Shown here: positions 33,852-45,267 of the stretch, in pieces
How positions within the stretch are numbered: position 1 is the stretch's first letter
How the letters are laid out: the number at the start of each line of letters is the position of its first letter
DNA from: Turnera subulata
Lineage: Eukaryota; Streptophyta; Magnoliopsida; Malpighiales; Passifloraceae
Length of the DNA stretch: 64,000 nucleotides
Direction: 5' to 3'
NCBI GenBank assembly: GCA_028386065.3
Contig: JAKUCV010001541.1
Coordinates: forward strand, 1-64,000
Made by a program: the position numbers and the translations under genes
The notes under the pieces: generated by a model
Seen by the model: the letters and a program-made list of their open reading frames with translations, nothing else
Told to the model about the DNA's origin: nothing
Databases searched by the model: none

Positions 33852-35727
33852 TTTAGGTGAAAGATCCTAATACTACAGGTACGAAAATTTTGTTATACGG
33901 TTTATGCATGCTTCACTTGGTTCTTGGTTAAGTTTCCTTGTTTCCGCTGCATATTGTGCTTGTTATGAGTGTCATAATAGCTCTAGGTAAACTTACATAG
34001 TGAGTGTATGTACATGTTAAACTTGTTTGAGTTTTAGTTGAATACCGAGTGCGGAGAGTGAGTATGTGTGGCCATTAAATTTACCGACACGGATAGAACC
34101 TTAGGTCGGAGTAGTCTTGGGCTCGGGATTGACCTTAGAACGAATAACTAGGAAACCGGGCCTAGGCCCAACAATCTAACTCTAAAGCCTTAGAATGTTT
34201 TTATGGATTTAAGGAATGGGCTTTAAGCCCAATTTTATACTCAGTAATTAAGGCCATAAGGAAGTGGGCCTTAGGCTCGGGAATCGGTAATGAGCTTAAT
34301 TGGCTTGGGCCGGGATATCGTTTACGAACTTAGTTGGGCTTAGGCCTGGTAAACCTTTAGGCCTGTGACTTATGGAAACATAGACGGTGAGAGTGATTTT
34401 TTTGGGCTTTGACCCTGAACCATCATAACTGGATAGTTAGGTTCGGGACTGTTGAGTCGAGTTTTTCATTAGTATGCATTTATCACATTCAATGTGAACC
34501 TTATGTGGTCGTATTTTGTTATAAATATAGGATACGTTGAGGCGGAACGAGGCTTCGGGTCCCCAGGAAATTAATATGACCCAGGTGGGACATATAAACC
34601 CTTGTATGCTTTACTGCCTACAATAATAAACGATCATGTAAATTGGCATGTGAATTCTTGTTGGCTGAATGCTGTTTGCATGTGTTCCTGTTGTGCTGCT
34701 GCTTTCTTTGCACGGTGTAATACAACTATAATTTTTTGTGATTGAGATTGTGTGCCGGATTGCTTTCACATGCCTAAATTACGCATGAGGAATTTGTTAT
34801 GGATTATAACATGTTATTATGTTTTGGTGATAGTGTGAGGTTATAGGCCGAAGGCTCGGATATGAGAATAATACATAAAGTTCACACATCCTTAGATAAA
34901 CATATTGTATGGCACACATAACTGTATAAGAATAACTGAGAATAAAATACTTAATTCTACTGAATAAAATACTTAATTCTACTGTGAAGTTGACCGGTAG
35001 CCCCGAGGGAGGGTTGGGTACCCTCGGGTCATTTTGTGCGGTTTCGCATGGTTACCCAGGGGAAGGTAGGTACACCCCTGGAAGACTTGCACCAGTTAGG
35101 TGTGTCTGAGCACACCCTCAGGGAGCTAGCAGCCACTCGAGATTTATCGGTGGTTTTTATGCCTCAGAATCTATCCTTTCTGAGGTGCAACATTTGGGTT
35201 TTCACACCCGGTTCTGGCCATATATGCTACCGAGACTTGACTCACAGTAGAGGGCCTTGAATAACAAATATTCAAACTATGATAAGTGATGAGCATGAAA
35301 TTGCACATTTTTACAGCATGCAATGTAGTCTTTTGGCCTTGCATTTAGCATCCATTCATGCATATAGGTACGAAATCACTTGCTTTTACACCAAGTTCTA
35401 TTTTCCTAGCTCTTGTTTACTTTCAGGTGCAATTAGGTCCTTTTTGGAGTGGATTTTGACGATTTTGGCCCGAAAACAGCGAGGCACTACTGAATGCCCA
35501 GTTCCAGTTCACACTGCACCAACGAAAGCGCCCAGATGCAACCTGACAGCGGCGTTGCGTCAAAGTCCCAATTTTTATAATTAATTTGGAGCTTGCGCCT
35601 AAATTCAAGGAGATTTTATTGAAGATTATATGGACACTCCTTGGAAGGAAAGAAGACCTTTTGCTGCTAGGTTTGAGAAGAAAACTTATTTTCCAAGACT
35701 TAGGGTTTTATCAAAGACTTTGTTCTC

Positions 35728-35736
35728 TATAAATAG
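35728..35736 (+). promoter_or_regulatory. TATA-box candidate in the Athila-like 5' LTR
   Basis: TATAAATAG. The 3' LTR has CTAAATAG at the matching place (42320-42327), so only this copy keeps the motif. Confidence 0.55.
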
Positions 35737-36075
35737 AAAAAAATAAAACCCTAAGAAAGGAGCCTTTTGGCCCATCGACACACTCTTTTCTCAGCAACAA
35801 AAACTTATCTTTCAAAGCAAGAGAGAGAGGAGAATTCGTCTGAAGCAAAGTGAAGACCTTTAGATTTATATTCGACAGCATGTCGCTATTGCTATCTATT
35901 GTTGTTTTTAGTTTCTTCATGAACTAATTTCTCTTATCTAGGTCTATGGAATGTAGCTACAGTCTTATGTTTGAGTAATAATTCGAGTTTTGGTTTCTAT
36001 TGTTCGTTTTTACCTTAATTTCTGTATGGAGAGCTTAACAGCGCATGCGACCTGATCACCCTCTTGTGCACCTTA

Positions 36076-36396
36076 TGTGAAGGCCCTCTCCCCGAGGGAC
36101 CCACCATATTCAGGTATTGTTACATCACATCCCTCAGCCCACACCTTTTAAAGGTTTAATCCTTTACCATGCTGCAGCACTAGGGATTCGAACTCGGGAC
36201 GTGATGCTTTTTATCCCCCTCAAGAAGAGCACCTTCACCAATTCTCTCCTTGAGGGGGAATAAAAAGCATCACGACCCGAGTTCGAATCCCTAGTGCTGC
36301 AGCACGGTAAAGGATTAAACCCAAGAGGTGTGGGCTGAGGGATGTGATGTAACAATACCTGAATATGGTGGGTCCCTCGGGGACAGGGCCTTCACA
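36076..36396. mobile_element. 321-bp foldback element with about 145-bp inverted arms, duplication CCTTA
   Basis: It is absent from the partner LTR. It starts TGTGAAGGCCCT and ends AGGGCCTTCACA, and the arms pair along nearly their whole length around a centre near 36226-36247. CCTTA flanks both sides (36071-36075 and 36397-36401). Each arm carries GAGTTCGAATCCCTAG, like the tRNA B-box promoter. It has no coding capacity. Confidence 0.88.
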
Positions 36397-36955
36397 CCTT
36401 AGACGACTTAGTGAAGCACCTAGCGGAGAAACAAAGAAATCAGAATGTTCGATACTCAACCTCTACCCTACTAGTAAGAGGATCTCTACTTTTAGGTTAG
36501 TTGAGGAATCAAGCACCTAGCACAGCGCCCACTGCGCCCTAGATTTAGACTAAAGCGAGCGGATGCAAGGTAGTCTCGACTAGGGTAGATTCTGTGGAAC
36601 GAGCACATGCAAGATATAGATTAAGATAGGCTAGGGAGCCCTACAAGGTAGACGAATAAATTAGCCAAACCATAGTTTTTGTACTTGAGCACGCTGTAGT
36701 GAACCCCAGACAACCTAGGTCCTTTAATCACTGCCTCTTTTTACCAGTACATGCTGTTACTTTACTTTTAGTTTATTTACTTTATTTTATTCAGTCTTTT
36801 ACTCTCTTCCAATCGATACTTTTATTTACTTGTTGTTTTATAGCCTAATCGATCGAAAGCTTTAAGGACAGTGTTATTTTGCAGTCCCTGTGATTCAACC
36901 TTGTTTACCACAGCAACGCTGTGCACTTGCAGCCTGTTTTGCACGAACAAGTTTT

Positions 36956-36973
36956 TGGCGTCGTTGTCGGGGA
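36956..36973 (+). other. Athila-type primer-binding site
   Basis: TGGCGTCGTTGTCGGGGA, six bases after the LTR. It differs at two places from the site typical of Athila elements. Confidence 0.88.
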
Positions 36974-37104
36974 ATGCGCTAAATAATACTACTTAGTGTT
37001 TTAAATTGATTAGGCTTTCTTTGTTTTCTAATTTTCTTAGTTTTCTTACGGCAGGTAGTCGACAGTGTACGCTGTAGCCTTTCTAGCAGTGTCTCGATTG
37101 GTGT

Positions 37105-38560
37105 ATGCAAACCAGGAGTCAAAATCCTGATCTTGTACAAATCCTTGATATTGAAAGCGCTGCTAGGGCGAATGGTAGGCAAGCAAGGCAATAGAAAGCT
37201 GCAGATACCGCCGAGACAGCGACCATGACCCATAATGTTAACATCAACAACCCCCCATGTGGCCAGGATGGCCCACCTAGGGATGAAGATGGCAATATCA
37301 TCCCTCCTGTGATCATCGACCCCATCAACCAGAGACCTATTGTCAACCCTGTTGGCCAGAATAACCTGCAGCACTAGCATTAGCACGCTGTTGCTGATGA
37401 CATTGTCGACCCTTTCGCCAACATCCCCAATCTGCCAATGAACCAGCTTATGCAACCTCGCCATACAGCACCTACTGGAGCCATAGCACCATTCAATAAT
37501 GATCAACCTTATGAGCTCAGAACCAACTTGGTTTAAATGGTGCAAAATAAGCAGTTTGGAGGAACGGAACTGGAGGACCCTAACCAGCACCTGAAGGATT
37601 TTCTGGATATCTGTGCCACCACCAGGATTTAGGGGTGTTCTGATGATGCCAATAGGCTTCATCTTTTCAAGTTTTCTCTCAGGGATGGAGCCAAAGGATG
37701 GCTAAAAACTCTACCAGCAAACAGCATCACCGCCTGGGAACAAATGGAAGAAGCATTCTTGAAGAAATACTTCCCTGATACCAAGATGGATAAGCTTTGT
37801 GGGCAAATCTGTAGTTTCATGCAAAAATATGATGAAACAATGGTGCAAGCATGGGAGAGATTTCAGGATCTAATCCAGTGCTGCCCTGCTCATATGTTAT
37901 ACCCGCCAGTGCTGCTGGGGATCTTCTTTCTCTTCATGTCACCTGAGGATAGGCGCACTCTCAATGCTACAGCGCCTGATGGGAAGTTTAAGCATGCAAA
38001 GTATGAGGATGCTAAAAGAATCATGCTTAACCTTGAAGATGATGATGAGCCACGCCGTAGTGCAGGGGGAGTGCATCATGTTGACAAGAACACCAATATT
38101 GAGGCCCAGCTTGCTCCCATCTCCAAGCAACTCAAAGATTTGACCACCAAGCCAGTGCAGCCTATAGCTCAGGTACAACCTGTTGCCCAATACAACGTCT
38201 GTGAAATTTGCTGTGGCTCTCACTCTTTCCTTGAGTGTCCTGAGAACAATTTAGAGGAGGAAAATTTTATTGACCGCCACCCAACCAGTCCTACAACAAT
38301 TACAATCAAGGGTATAACCAGGGCTGGCGATCAAACCCCAATCAGAACTACAATCGGGGGTACCAGCAGCATGGGCAGCAGTAGCAGCGGCAAGATGGAC
38401 AGCAAGGAAGGTTTTCTAAGTTGACCAAAATGGTGAAGCAGCTGTTGGAGGGTCAGAATAGGATGGATGAGGAGCTAAATCAGCTGAAGGCCCACAACAA
38501 GATGCTTGAGAATCAGGTTGCACAGTATGCTATGGAGTAGCAGCAGCCGCTGGGCAGACT
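37105..38560 (+). pseudogene. Athila-like gag (several stops)
   Basis: ATG at 37105 (MQTRSQNPDLVQ). In-frame stops occur after GRQARQ, NNLQH, RTNLV and ATTRI. The core is clear: EDPNQHLKDFLDIC (about 37577), KFSLRDGAKGWLKTLP (about 37670), ITAWEQMEEAFLKKYFP, then VQAWERFQDLIQCCP. A zinc-knuckle-like CEICCGSHSFLECP lies at about 38202-38243. A frameshift near 38350 moves the reading to FSKLTKMVKQLLEGQN and a helix of Leu/Gln/Asn. In the family this forms the particle. The longest open stretch is 226 codons (37744-38424). Confidence 0.88.
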
Positions 38561-39590
38561 GCCAGGCCAACCGGAGATGAATTCAAATGAGCAATGCATG
38601 GCAGTAACACTCCATAGTGGGAAGGTACTAGAAGAGAAGAATGAAGTAGAAAGCAAGCCAGTGAAGTTACCAACACCATACCAGCCCCTGCTGCCCTATC
38701 TGTAGGTTTATGTGAAGCAGCCACAGGGTGCACTGCATGGTCAATCACAAGAAAATCCGAAAGAGTAGTGCCACGCAGTGATGCTGAGGAGTGGAAAAGA
38801 GCTTCCAGACCCTGTTTCTAAACCAGCAAAGGTAGAAGCATCTGCATCAAAGGAGAAACAGGAAGCAGCAGCTGAACCAGTGACACTACAGGGAGCAGAA
38901 CCTATGAAGACAACACTACTAGTGCCTTACCAGCCCCTACTGCCATATCCACAGGTTTATAGAAAGATCAGACTCGAGGAGCAATATAAAAGATTTGTGG
39001 ACATGCTTAGTGACCTCAGATTGGAGATTCCCTTCACCACTGTTCTGGATTAGATACCCACTTATGCCAAGTTTTTAAAGGAAATCCTCACCAACAAGCG
39101 CACTATAGAGAAGCATACAGTGGCTCTTACAATAGAATGCAGTGCTGTGTTGCTGAAACAGCAGTCCTTACCAAAGCTTAATGATCTGGGAAGCTTTTCA
39201 ATTCCTTGCACTATTGGCACCTAGAACTTCAATAGAGCATTGTGTGACCTTGGGGTCAGTATCAGTTTGATGCCATTAATAGCAGTGCAAAAGCTTGACT
39301 TTGGAGAGATTAAGCCTACCAGCATGGTGCTCCAGCTTGCTGACGGATCCGTGAAGTGTCCTGTAGGAGTACTGGAGGATGTCCCTGTGAAAGTAGGGAA
39401 GTTTTATATACCTTGTGACTTCGTGATCATGGACATGGCTTGATGAGCAGACCCCAATCATTCTTGGGAGGCCTTTTCTCGCAACAGTTGGCGTTGTAAT
39501 TGATGTACAGGATGACAGCATCACATTTTGAGTTGGAGAGGAGACTGTGGAGTTTAAAGTCCAGAAGGGTTTGAAGTTTGAGGTCAACTA
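38561..39590 (+). pseudogene. Athila-like linker and aspartic protease (stops)
   Basis: The linker has MLRSGKELPDPVSKP (38778) and two copies of a PYQPLLPY segment (38680, 38928). The protease has IPFTTVLD, YAKFLKEILTNKRTIE, FSIPCTIGT and the active site LCDLGVSISLMPL (about 39238-39276), in the DLG form usual in Athila, then LQLADGSVKCPVGVLEDV and IILGRPFLATVGVVIDVQ. Stops lie at 38538, 38704, 38766, 39052 and 39222 and a frameshift near 39441. Confidence 0.88.
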
Positions 39591-40080
39591 ATGTCTGCTA
39601 TATGTTTTGGATTCTAGATGATAATTTGGAGGGTATTGTAGCTGAAGCAGCGCCCGCTGCTAACACTGCTGATGCTTTATTGGCATGTTTGGCCAATAAT
39701 GCGGTACCTGAGGATGAAGGCCCTGCTATGGGAGATGTGGCTCATATATTATCCACTACAACAGTTGTACATCCCTCGCAGCAGGTGTTTGAAGTGCTCC
39801 AACGAGCAACTACAGACGTTGCTCCACCGTCAGCCAAATCAGCGGTGGAATTGAAACCACTTCTACCTCATCTCAGCCCCTCTCTGCATGCATCGCATCC
39901 CACTGGAGGAGGGGTGCAAAGCCACGGTTGAGCAACAGAGGAGACTGAACGAAAACATGAAGGAGGTGGTCAAGAAGAAAATTCCTCAACTTCTTTTTGA
40001 GCCACCATGAACAGCATATGTTGTAGAGTGTCCAGCTACAAGACGTAAAAGAAGCGCTGCTCGGGAGGCAACCCGAGGTA
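39591..40080 (+). pseudogene. Post-protease region and first residues of RT, then deleted
   Basis: A 117-codon frame (39578-39931) contains AVELKPLLPHLSP, the motif just before RT in Athila pol. After a frameshift the text RRLNENMKEVVKKKILQLL (about 39932-39990), the RT start, appears and ends; the next recognisable text, GCTGCTCGGGAGGCAACCCGAG (two parts of the usual 3' region), follows directly. All of RT past its first helix, RNase H and integrase are missing. Confidence 0.8.
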
Positions 40081-41877
40081 AATTTTATTGTTTTTAGTAC
40101 ATCCCATTAGTTTTATTCTTGTTTTTGTTTTTGTTGCTGTTTTTTAAGCCATAAAAAGTAGAAGAATCAGAAAACCATAAAGACAGGGCCACTGTGATGG
40201 CAAGCAGCGTGCACTGCCAGTGCAACACACCACTATTGGCAAAACAGAGAAGCATACTTGACCTTACTTTTGGAATTCATTCGCCAGCATGCACTGTATG
40301 CCATGTCGTGTGTATTATTTGGTGTGTTTGCTAAATGACCGTCATACCCCTGCATCCATGCGTCTCACGTTTCGTTTCAAGTTTGGGGGAGTCCCTCCCT
40401 TTTTGTTATGTTTTTGTTTTTATGTATTTTGTGCTTGATTTCTGCCCCAGTGAGGACACTGTGGAATTTAAGTTTGGGGGAGGCAGAAATTGGCATTTCT
40501 GTGATTATGTTTATGCATTCTGTTCATGGCCAATTGATTTTTGATGTGTTTGCTGCTGGATTTTATTATGCCTTCTCGATTTTATTCGCCGAAGCAGCAT
40601 GCTGCCGCGCACGCTGTTGTTTCACCCATTGCGATTTCCTGATGATTCTTAAATTTCACACCTGATAATCATTCAAGTTCAATATGGTTTAGTTTATACA
40701 GGATGAGAAAATCAAAATCACTTGGTAGTCGTGATACCAACAAGGTAACTTGTGCCAATTGCTCTTCTTTTAACTTTACAGTGCCCGCTGTCAGCTATCT
40801 TAGAACAGATTCTGATTTTCTTTTGAAGTGAAATTTTTAGCATATTGGTATAATTGAGGAAATTATATAGGCATTGTTTGTTGAGCTTAACATGACTTTT
40901 ATCCTGCCTATATCATAATTTTCCACTTGACAACCCATCTGAGCCTAGATTGATGGTCAAATTTATTTTCACATACCCACACCATCATACCTGAGCTGTT
41001 TGAGCCTTGCATGACCATCAAAGTGCTTTTAAGCACGTTTTTCTTCAAATTATAGCCCGACCCTTTCTGTTTGCCTTCATAGTTCTAATTTTTAGGATGA
41101 CAGCGTCGTGACAGCACCCGCTGTAAGGTGAAAACACATGGAGTTTGTCGAGACATAAATGGAGCTTTGTAATTTATGAATATGGAGATGAGTGATGTAT
41201 TGTAAAGTGATCAAGGGGGTAATCAAAAGATGAAGAAAAAGAAAAAAAAAGGAGAAAAAAAGAGAAAAAAAAACAAAAAAAAAGAGAAAAACTCCTTTCA
41301 CTCCTTTGATAATCTTTTGCTCTCATTTTCTCCGGCTAATTTTTTGTGTGCTCCAATGGTCCAGAAAATTCTTGGTTTGTGCATTAATTTGTGGAAGGAG
41401 CTATCCTAAGTTAGGACTTTTGGAAGGTAGGCAGTTTTTGTTATCCATCTAATTCTCTTTCTTTGTTATCCCTAAACCAACCCCATTACAAGATCAAAGA
41501 AGACCTTTTGATCCTTGATTATGCCTTTATGCTCATTAGTAGAGATTAGAATTTTGAATTGGCTTATGAAATGGTTGATTAGTTTGGGTACTTACCTTTT
41601 TGCAAAGGCATAAGGAGCTTTGAAGGTTGAGTGCCTACCTATTTGATTTTCTTTTGATCATCTCTATACTTTCTGAACTTTGATGAATTAGAACTGATAA
41701 TTTTTTTTAATGAGAAAATTCAGGATTTTGGCAGCGGGAGCTGTAGTGTGCGTGACAAAAGCTACTGATGTATTTTAATTTCGAGATGGCTGTTGTAATT
41801 TCCTGCTGCATCATTCTCTTTATGATTAAGTTTATGTTTTACTTGAGGACAAGCAAAGGTTTAAGTTTGGGGGAATT
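40081..41877 (+). other. Athila-like 3' non-coding region
   Basis: There is no gene. AAGTTTGGGGGAG-type purine tracts recur (40380-40391, 40469-40482) and the functional tract TAAGTTTGGGGGAATTT ends at 41877, just before the LTR. A long A/G-rich stretch lies at 41226-41291. Athila elements often have an extra ORF here; none is visible. Confidence 0.75.
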
Positions 41878-43211
41878 TGATGAGCATGAAATTACACATT
41901 TTTACAGCATGCACTGTAGTCTTTTGGCCTTGCATTTAGCATCCATTCATACATTTAGGTAGGAAATCACTTGCTTTTGCACCAAATTCTATTTTCCTAG
42001 CTCTTGTTTGCTTTCAGGTGCAATTAGGTCTCTTTTGGAGTGGATTTTGACGATTTTGGCCAGAAAACAGCGAGGCGTTGCTGAATGCCCAGTTCGAGTT
42101 TGCACTGCACCAGCGACAGCGCCCAGATGCAACCTGACAGCGGCGCTGCGTCAAAGTCCCGATTTTTATAATTAATTTGGAGCTTGCGCCTAAATTCAAG
42201 AAGATTTTATTGAAGATCACGTGGACACTCTTTGGAAAGAATGAAGACCTTTTGCTTTTAGGTTTTGAGAAGAAAACTTATTTTCCAAGACTTAGGGTTT
42301 TATCAAAAATTTTGTTCTCTCTAAATAGAAAAGAATAAAACCCTAAGAAGGGAGCCTTTTGGCCCATCGACACACTCTTTTCTCAGCAACAAAAATTCTT
42401 CTTTCAAAGCAGGAGAGAGAGGAGAATTCATCTGAACCAAAGTGATGACCTTTAGATTTTTATTTGACAGCATGTCGCTGTTGCTATCTATTGTTTTTTT
42501 TTAGTTTCTTCATGAACTAATTTCTCTTATCTAGGTTTATGGGATGTAGCTACAGTCTTATGTTTGAGTAATAATTCGAGTTTTGGTTTCTACTGTTCGT
42601 TTTTACCTTGATTGTGTATGGAGAGCTTAACAGCGCATGCGGCCTGATCACCCTCTTGTGCACCTTAGACGACTTAGTGAAGCACCTAGCGTAGAAACTA
42701 AGAAATCAGAACGTTTCATACTCAACCTCTACCCTACTAGTAAGAGGATCTCTACATTTAGGTTAGTTGAGGAATCAAGCACCTAGCACAGCGCCCTAGA
42801 TTTAGACTAAAGTGAGCGGATGCAAGTTAGTCTTGACTAGGGTAGATTCTATAGAGCGAGCGGATGCAAGATATATATTAACATAGGCTAGGGAGCCCTA
42901 CAAGGTAGACGAATAAATTAGCCAAACCATAGTTTTATTACTTGAACAGCGAACGCTGTAGTGAACTATAGACAACCTAGGTTCTTTTATTACTGCCTCT
43001 TTTCACCAGTACACACTGTTACTTTACTTTTAGTTTATTTAATTTATTTTATTCAGTCTTTTACTCTCATCCAATCGATACTTTTATTTACTTGTTGTTT
43101 TATAGCCTAATCGATCGAAAACTCTAAGGACAGTGTTATTTCGCAGTCCTTGTGATTCGACCTTGTTTACTACAGCAACGTTGTACACTTGCAGCTGGTT
43201 TTGCACAAACA
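41878..43211 (+). repeat. 3' LTR of the Athila-like element
   Basis: 1334 bp, partner of 35287-36949 without the foldback element. A few percent of positions differ by eye. Confidence 0.92.
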
Positions 43212-43704
43212 ATAAGATATTTAAAAATAATTAACGTTCATCTCTGATAATCCAATTAAGCATAATAACTAGCAGATAAATCTATGTTGTGCACGGCGGC
43301 TTGTTTTGTGCACTGTGGTAGTGATTGCTAGGTATCGATGTGGTTGTAATTGATGTGGTTGTAGTTTATTTGTATCTGTATACTATGGTTTATTTGTTTG
43401 CGGTGAGAGAGTGGTTGGTCTCATCCCCTCACAGTCTTTTCACAAGTTAACTGATCGACGATCAGGAGTGCATATCAGCTGGTGGCGGTGTTATCCTCTC
43501 CTCGGGTCGGATCCATAGAGTACAATTCATACATGTCATTTTATGTTATTTTTGTCTTCCGCTGCAAATTCGCTTTCTTGTATACTTTATTTTTTGATTG
43601 TGCATTGATTATGTTGTTTGTAATGTATCCCATATAGAAAGGGCAATTTGGTCTTTTCACATGTTTTATAATTAAATTGGACAAATTGGGATACGGGCGT
43701 TTCA

Positions 43705-45267
43705 GTTGGTAGCGGAGCAAGCTGTAGATCCTTGGGATTGTGCTGATAAATTTTTGTGATCTTATGTGCATATGACTGCTCCTTTTTGAGTCGGTTGTTG
43801 CATTGTCATATGCATTCATATAGTGAGTCTTGCTATGGATCCGATGGAGAACAAGCACCTGCTGAGGGTCAGGGTGACCCGGTATTATCATTGAAATGAC
43901 GTGCTTACCTTTACAGCTTAGGTTGTAGCAAGGTTTATATTTTGTGGAATATCCACTATTTTGCAGAGTAGGTGTAGACTCTTGACTCTTTGCTTATGCT
44001 TCGTGTCTGTGTGGAACTGGCCAATACATGTAAGAACCTTCGGTTTACTTTTGGATGTTACATCTGTCAAGAGATGATCTGATATGATGCCTATGGATAC
44101 GATTTTTGTAATCTTTGTGATCATGTTGTTTGTGGTCTGATTTGATGAGCTCGAGGATTAAATTTACATGTGAAATTACAATATGGATTTAATCTTATTC
44201 GGAGTTATGATGACAATTTCTTGAAATAATTTGAGGTTGACCAAATGGCATATTTGGGGAAATATTTTTCAATGATACCTGAGGTATTTAGCATGGTTGA
44301 GATTTGAAATATTGATGGTGTTTGTGATTAAAGAGTTTTGGTCATGAATTGTTGTTGAAGTTATCGCTTATATGCGGGTTGAGGATGCCAATACTGTGTT
44401 CATATTGGGGTTTGACTTTTAACAGTGATGTAATTGGAAGTTTTGACTATACTACTCTTGTTGAGGTTTAGGTTCACTCAGCTCTGGTGGATATTGATAA
44501 TTTTTGGGTCGTAAGGCTAGATTTGTGTGCTTGTCTTGGGCGATGTGAGTTAAACGTCTGGAGTGTGATAGGCTAAGTGTTGGAGTGAACTTGTAATATT
44601 TGGGTTCTTTATTAAAAGCATTGTGATGATCGTGGTAATTATGGTTTGAGAGATAGATTGATGAGTATGAGTTATGAAAGGATGTTTGGGTCTTGAGGAA
44701 TCTAAGTTATAAAAGTATAATTATGATATTTCGGTAACGATTGAGTTCTAGTGCCTAATGGTGTGTTCCGGGAGTTATACAATTTTGGCTAAAATTGGTG
44801 AGAGAGGGAAATGCTTTTAGGTTTGGAGCATGAAATGGATTATGGATTTTTGGTCCTGAGGTTTTCGAAATACGAATGATGATCTTGTTATTTAGTAACA
44901 ATTTTTAAGTTCTAATACCAGAGGGTATGCTTAACGGACCAAAAGTTTTGGGTATATTTGCTTGAGGAAAGTATCAATGATGATAATGAAACGGATTTCA
45001 GAATCTAATATTATTAATGTTGGTCATGGTTAGATAAAACTCTTAGGTTGATGCTTGATCTTATGCTCTATTGATCATGTTTGGCTAGAGACGATGATTG
45101 ACTTGGTACATCGGTGTTCTTGCTTGGAAATGTGATTGATGGTCATGATGGTTCTACTTGGTAGTTTTGGCTAACGGTATTTTGATACCGGATGACAAAT
45201 GCTTTTGTTTCTTAAGCACTCTGTTGCCTGACTCGTGTAACTAAATTTTGAGGACGAAATTCTGTTA
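43705..45267 (+). other. Internal remnant of the chromovirus-like element
   Basis: It begins with primer-site-like TTGGTAGCGGAGC (43706-43718). A short frame MDPMENKHLLRVRV (43834) may be a relic of the gag start. Nothing else codes. It contains diverged internal repeats (for example GAGTTCTAGTGCCTAATGGTG near 44745 and a looser copy near 44910) and ends GAGGACGAAATTCTG. Confidence 0.6.

Larger units (their letters stand above)
35287..36949 (+). repeat. 5' LTR of the Athila-like element
   Basis: 1663 bp including a 321-bp foldback insertion. Without that and its duplication it matches 41878-43211. A TATA box TATAAATAG is at 35728-35736; in the other LTR it is mutated. Confidence 0.92.
35287..43211 (+). 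mobile_element. Athila-like Ty3/Gypsy element, pol deleted, target duplication ATAAG
   Basis: LTRs start TGATGAGCATG and end CACRAACA, with ATAAG at 35282-35286 and 43212-43216. The primer site TGGCGTCGTTGTCGGGGA (36956-36973) is the Athila type. gag and protease are present but full of stops. RT is reached for about 25 residues and then the sequence jumps to the 3' region, so RNase H and integrase are gone. It sits inside the long chromovirus-like LTR. Confidence 0.93.
31100..43704 (+). repeat. 5' LTR of the chromovirus-like element, about 3.3 kb without insertions
   Basis: The pieces are 31100-32460, 33852-35286 and 43212-43704. It has a CT-rich tract with (TC)n at 31482-31512. No frame looks like a gene. 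The long LTR fits Tekay/Retand-type elements, but assignment rests only on the ends. Confidence 0.65.
31100..45267 (+). mobile_element. Chromovirus-like Ty3/Gypsy element with a very long LTR, 3' LTR absent
   Basis: It starts TGTAACGCCCCGG; the LTR ends GGCGTTTCA at 43704, followed by primer-site-like TTGGTAGCGGAGC. The internal part (43705-45267) has no gag-pol. It ends GAGGACGAAATTCTGTTA, the kind of text that stands before the 3' LTR in these elements, after which the X LTR resumes. So the 3' LTR is missing. The flanks CCGAC (31095-31099) and CCGGC (45268-45272) could be a mutated duplication. Two younger elements lie within its LTR. Confidence 0.65.

Noticed and set aside
36235..36459. 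74-codon minus-strand frame and a possible tRNA gene at GAGTTCGAATCC
   Set aside because: Only a B-box-like word is present, with no cloverleaf or anticodon arm; it lies in a foldback element.
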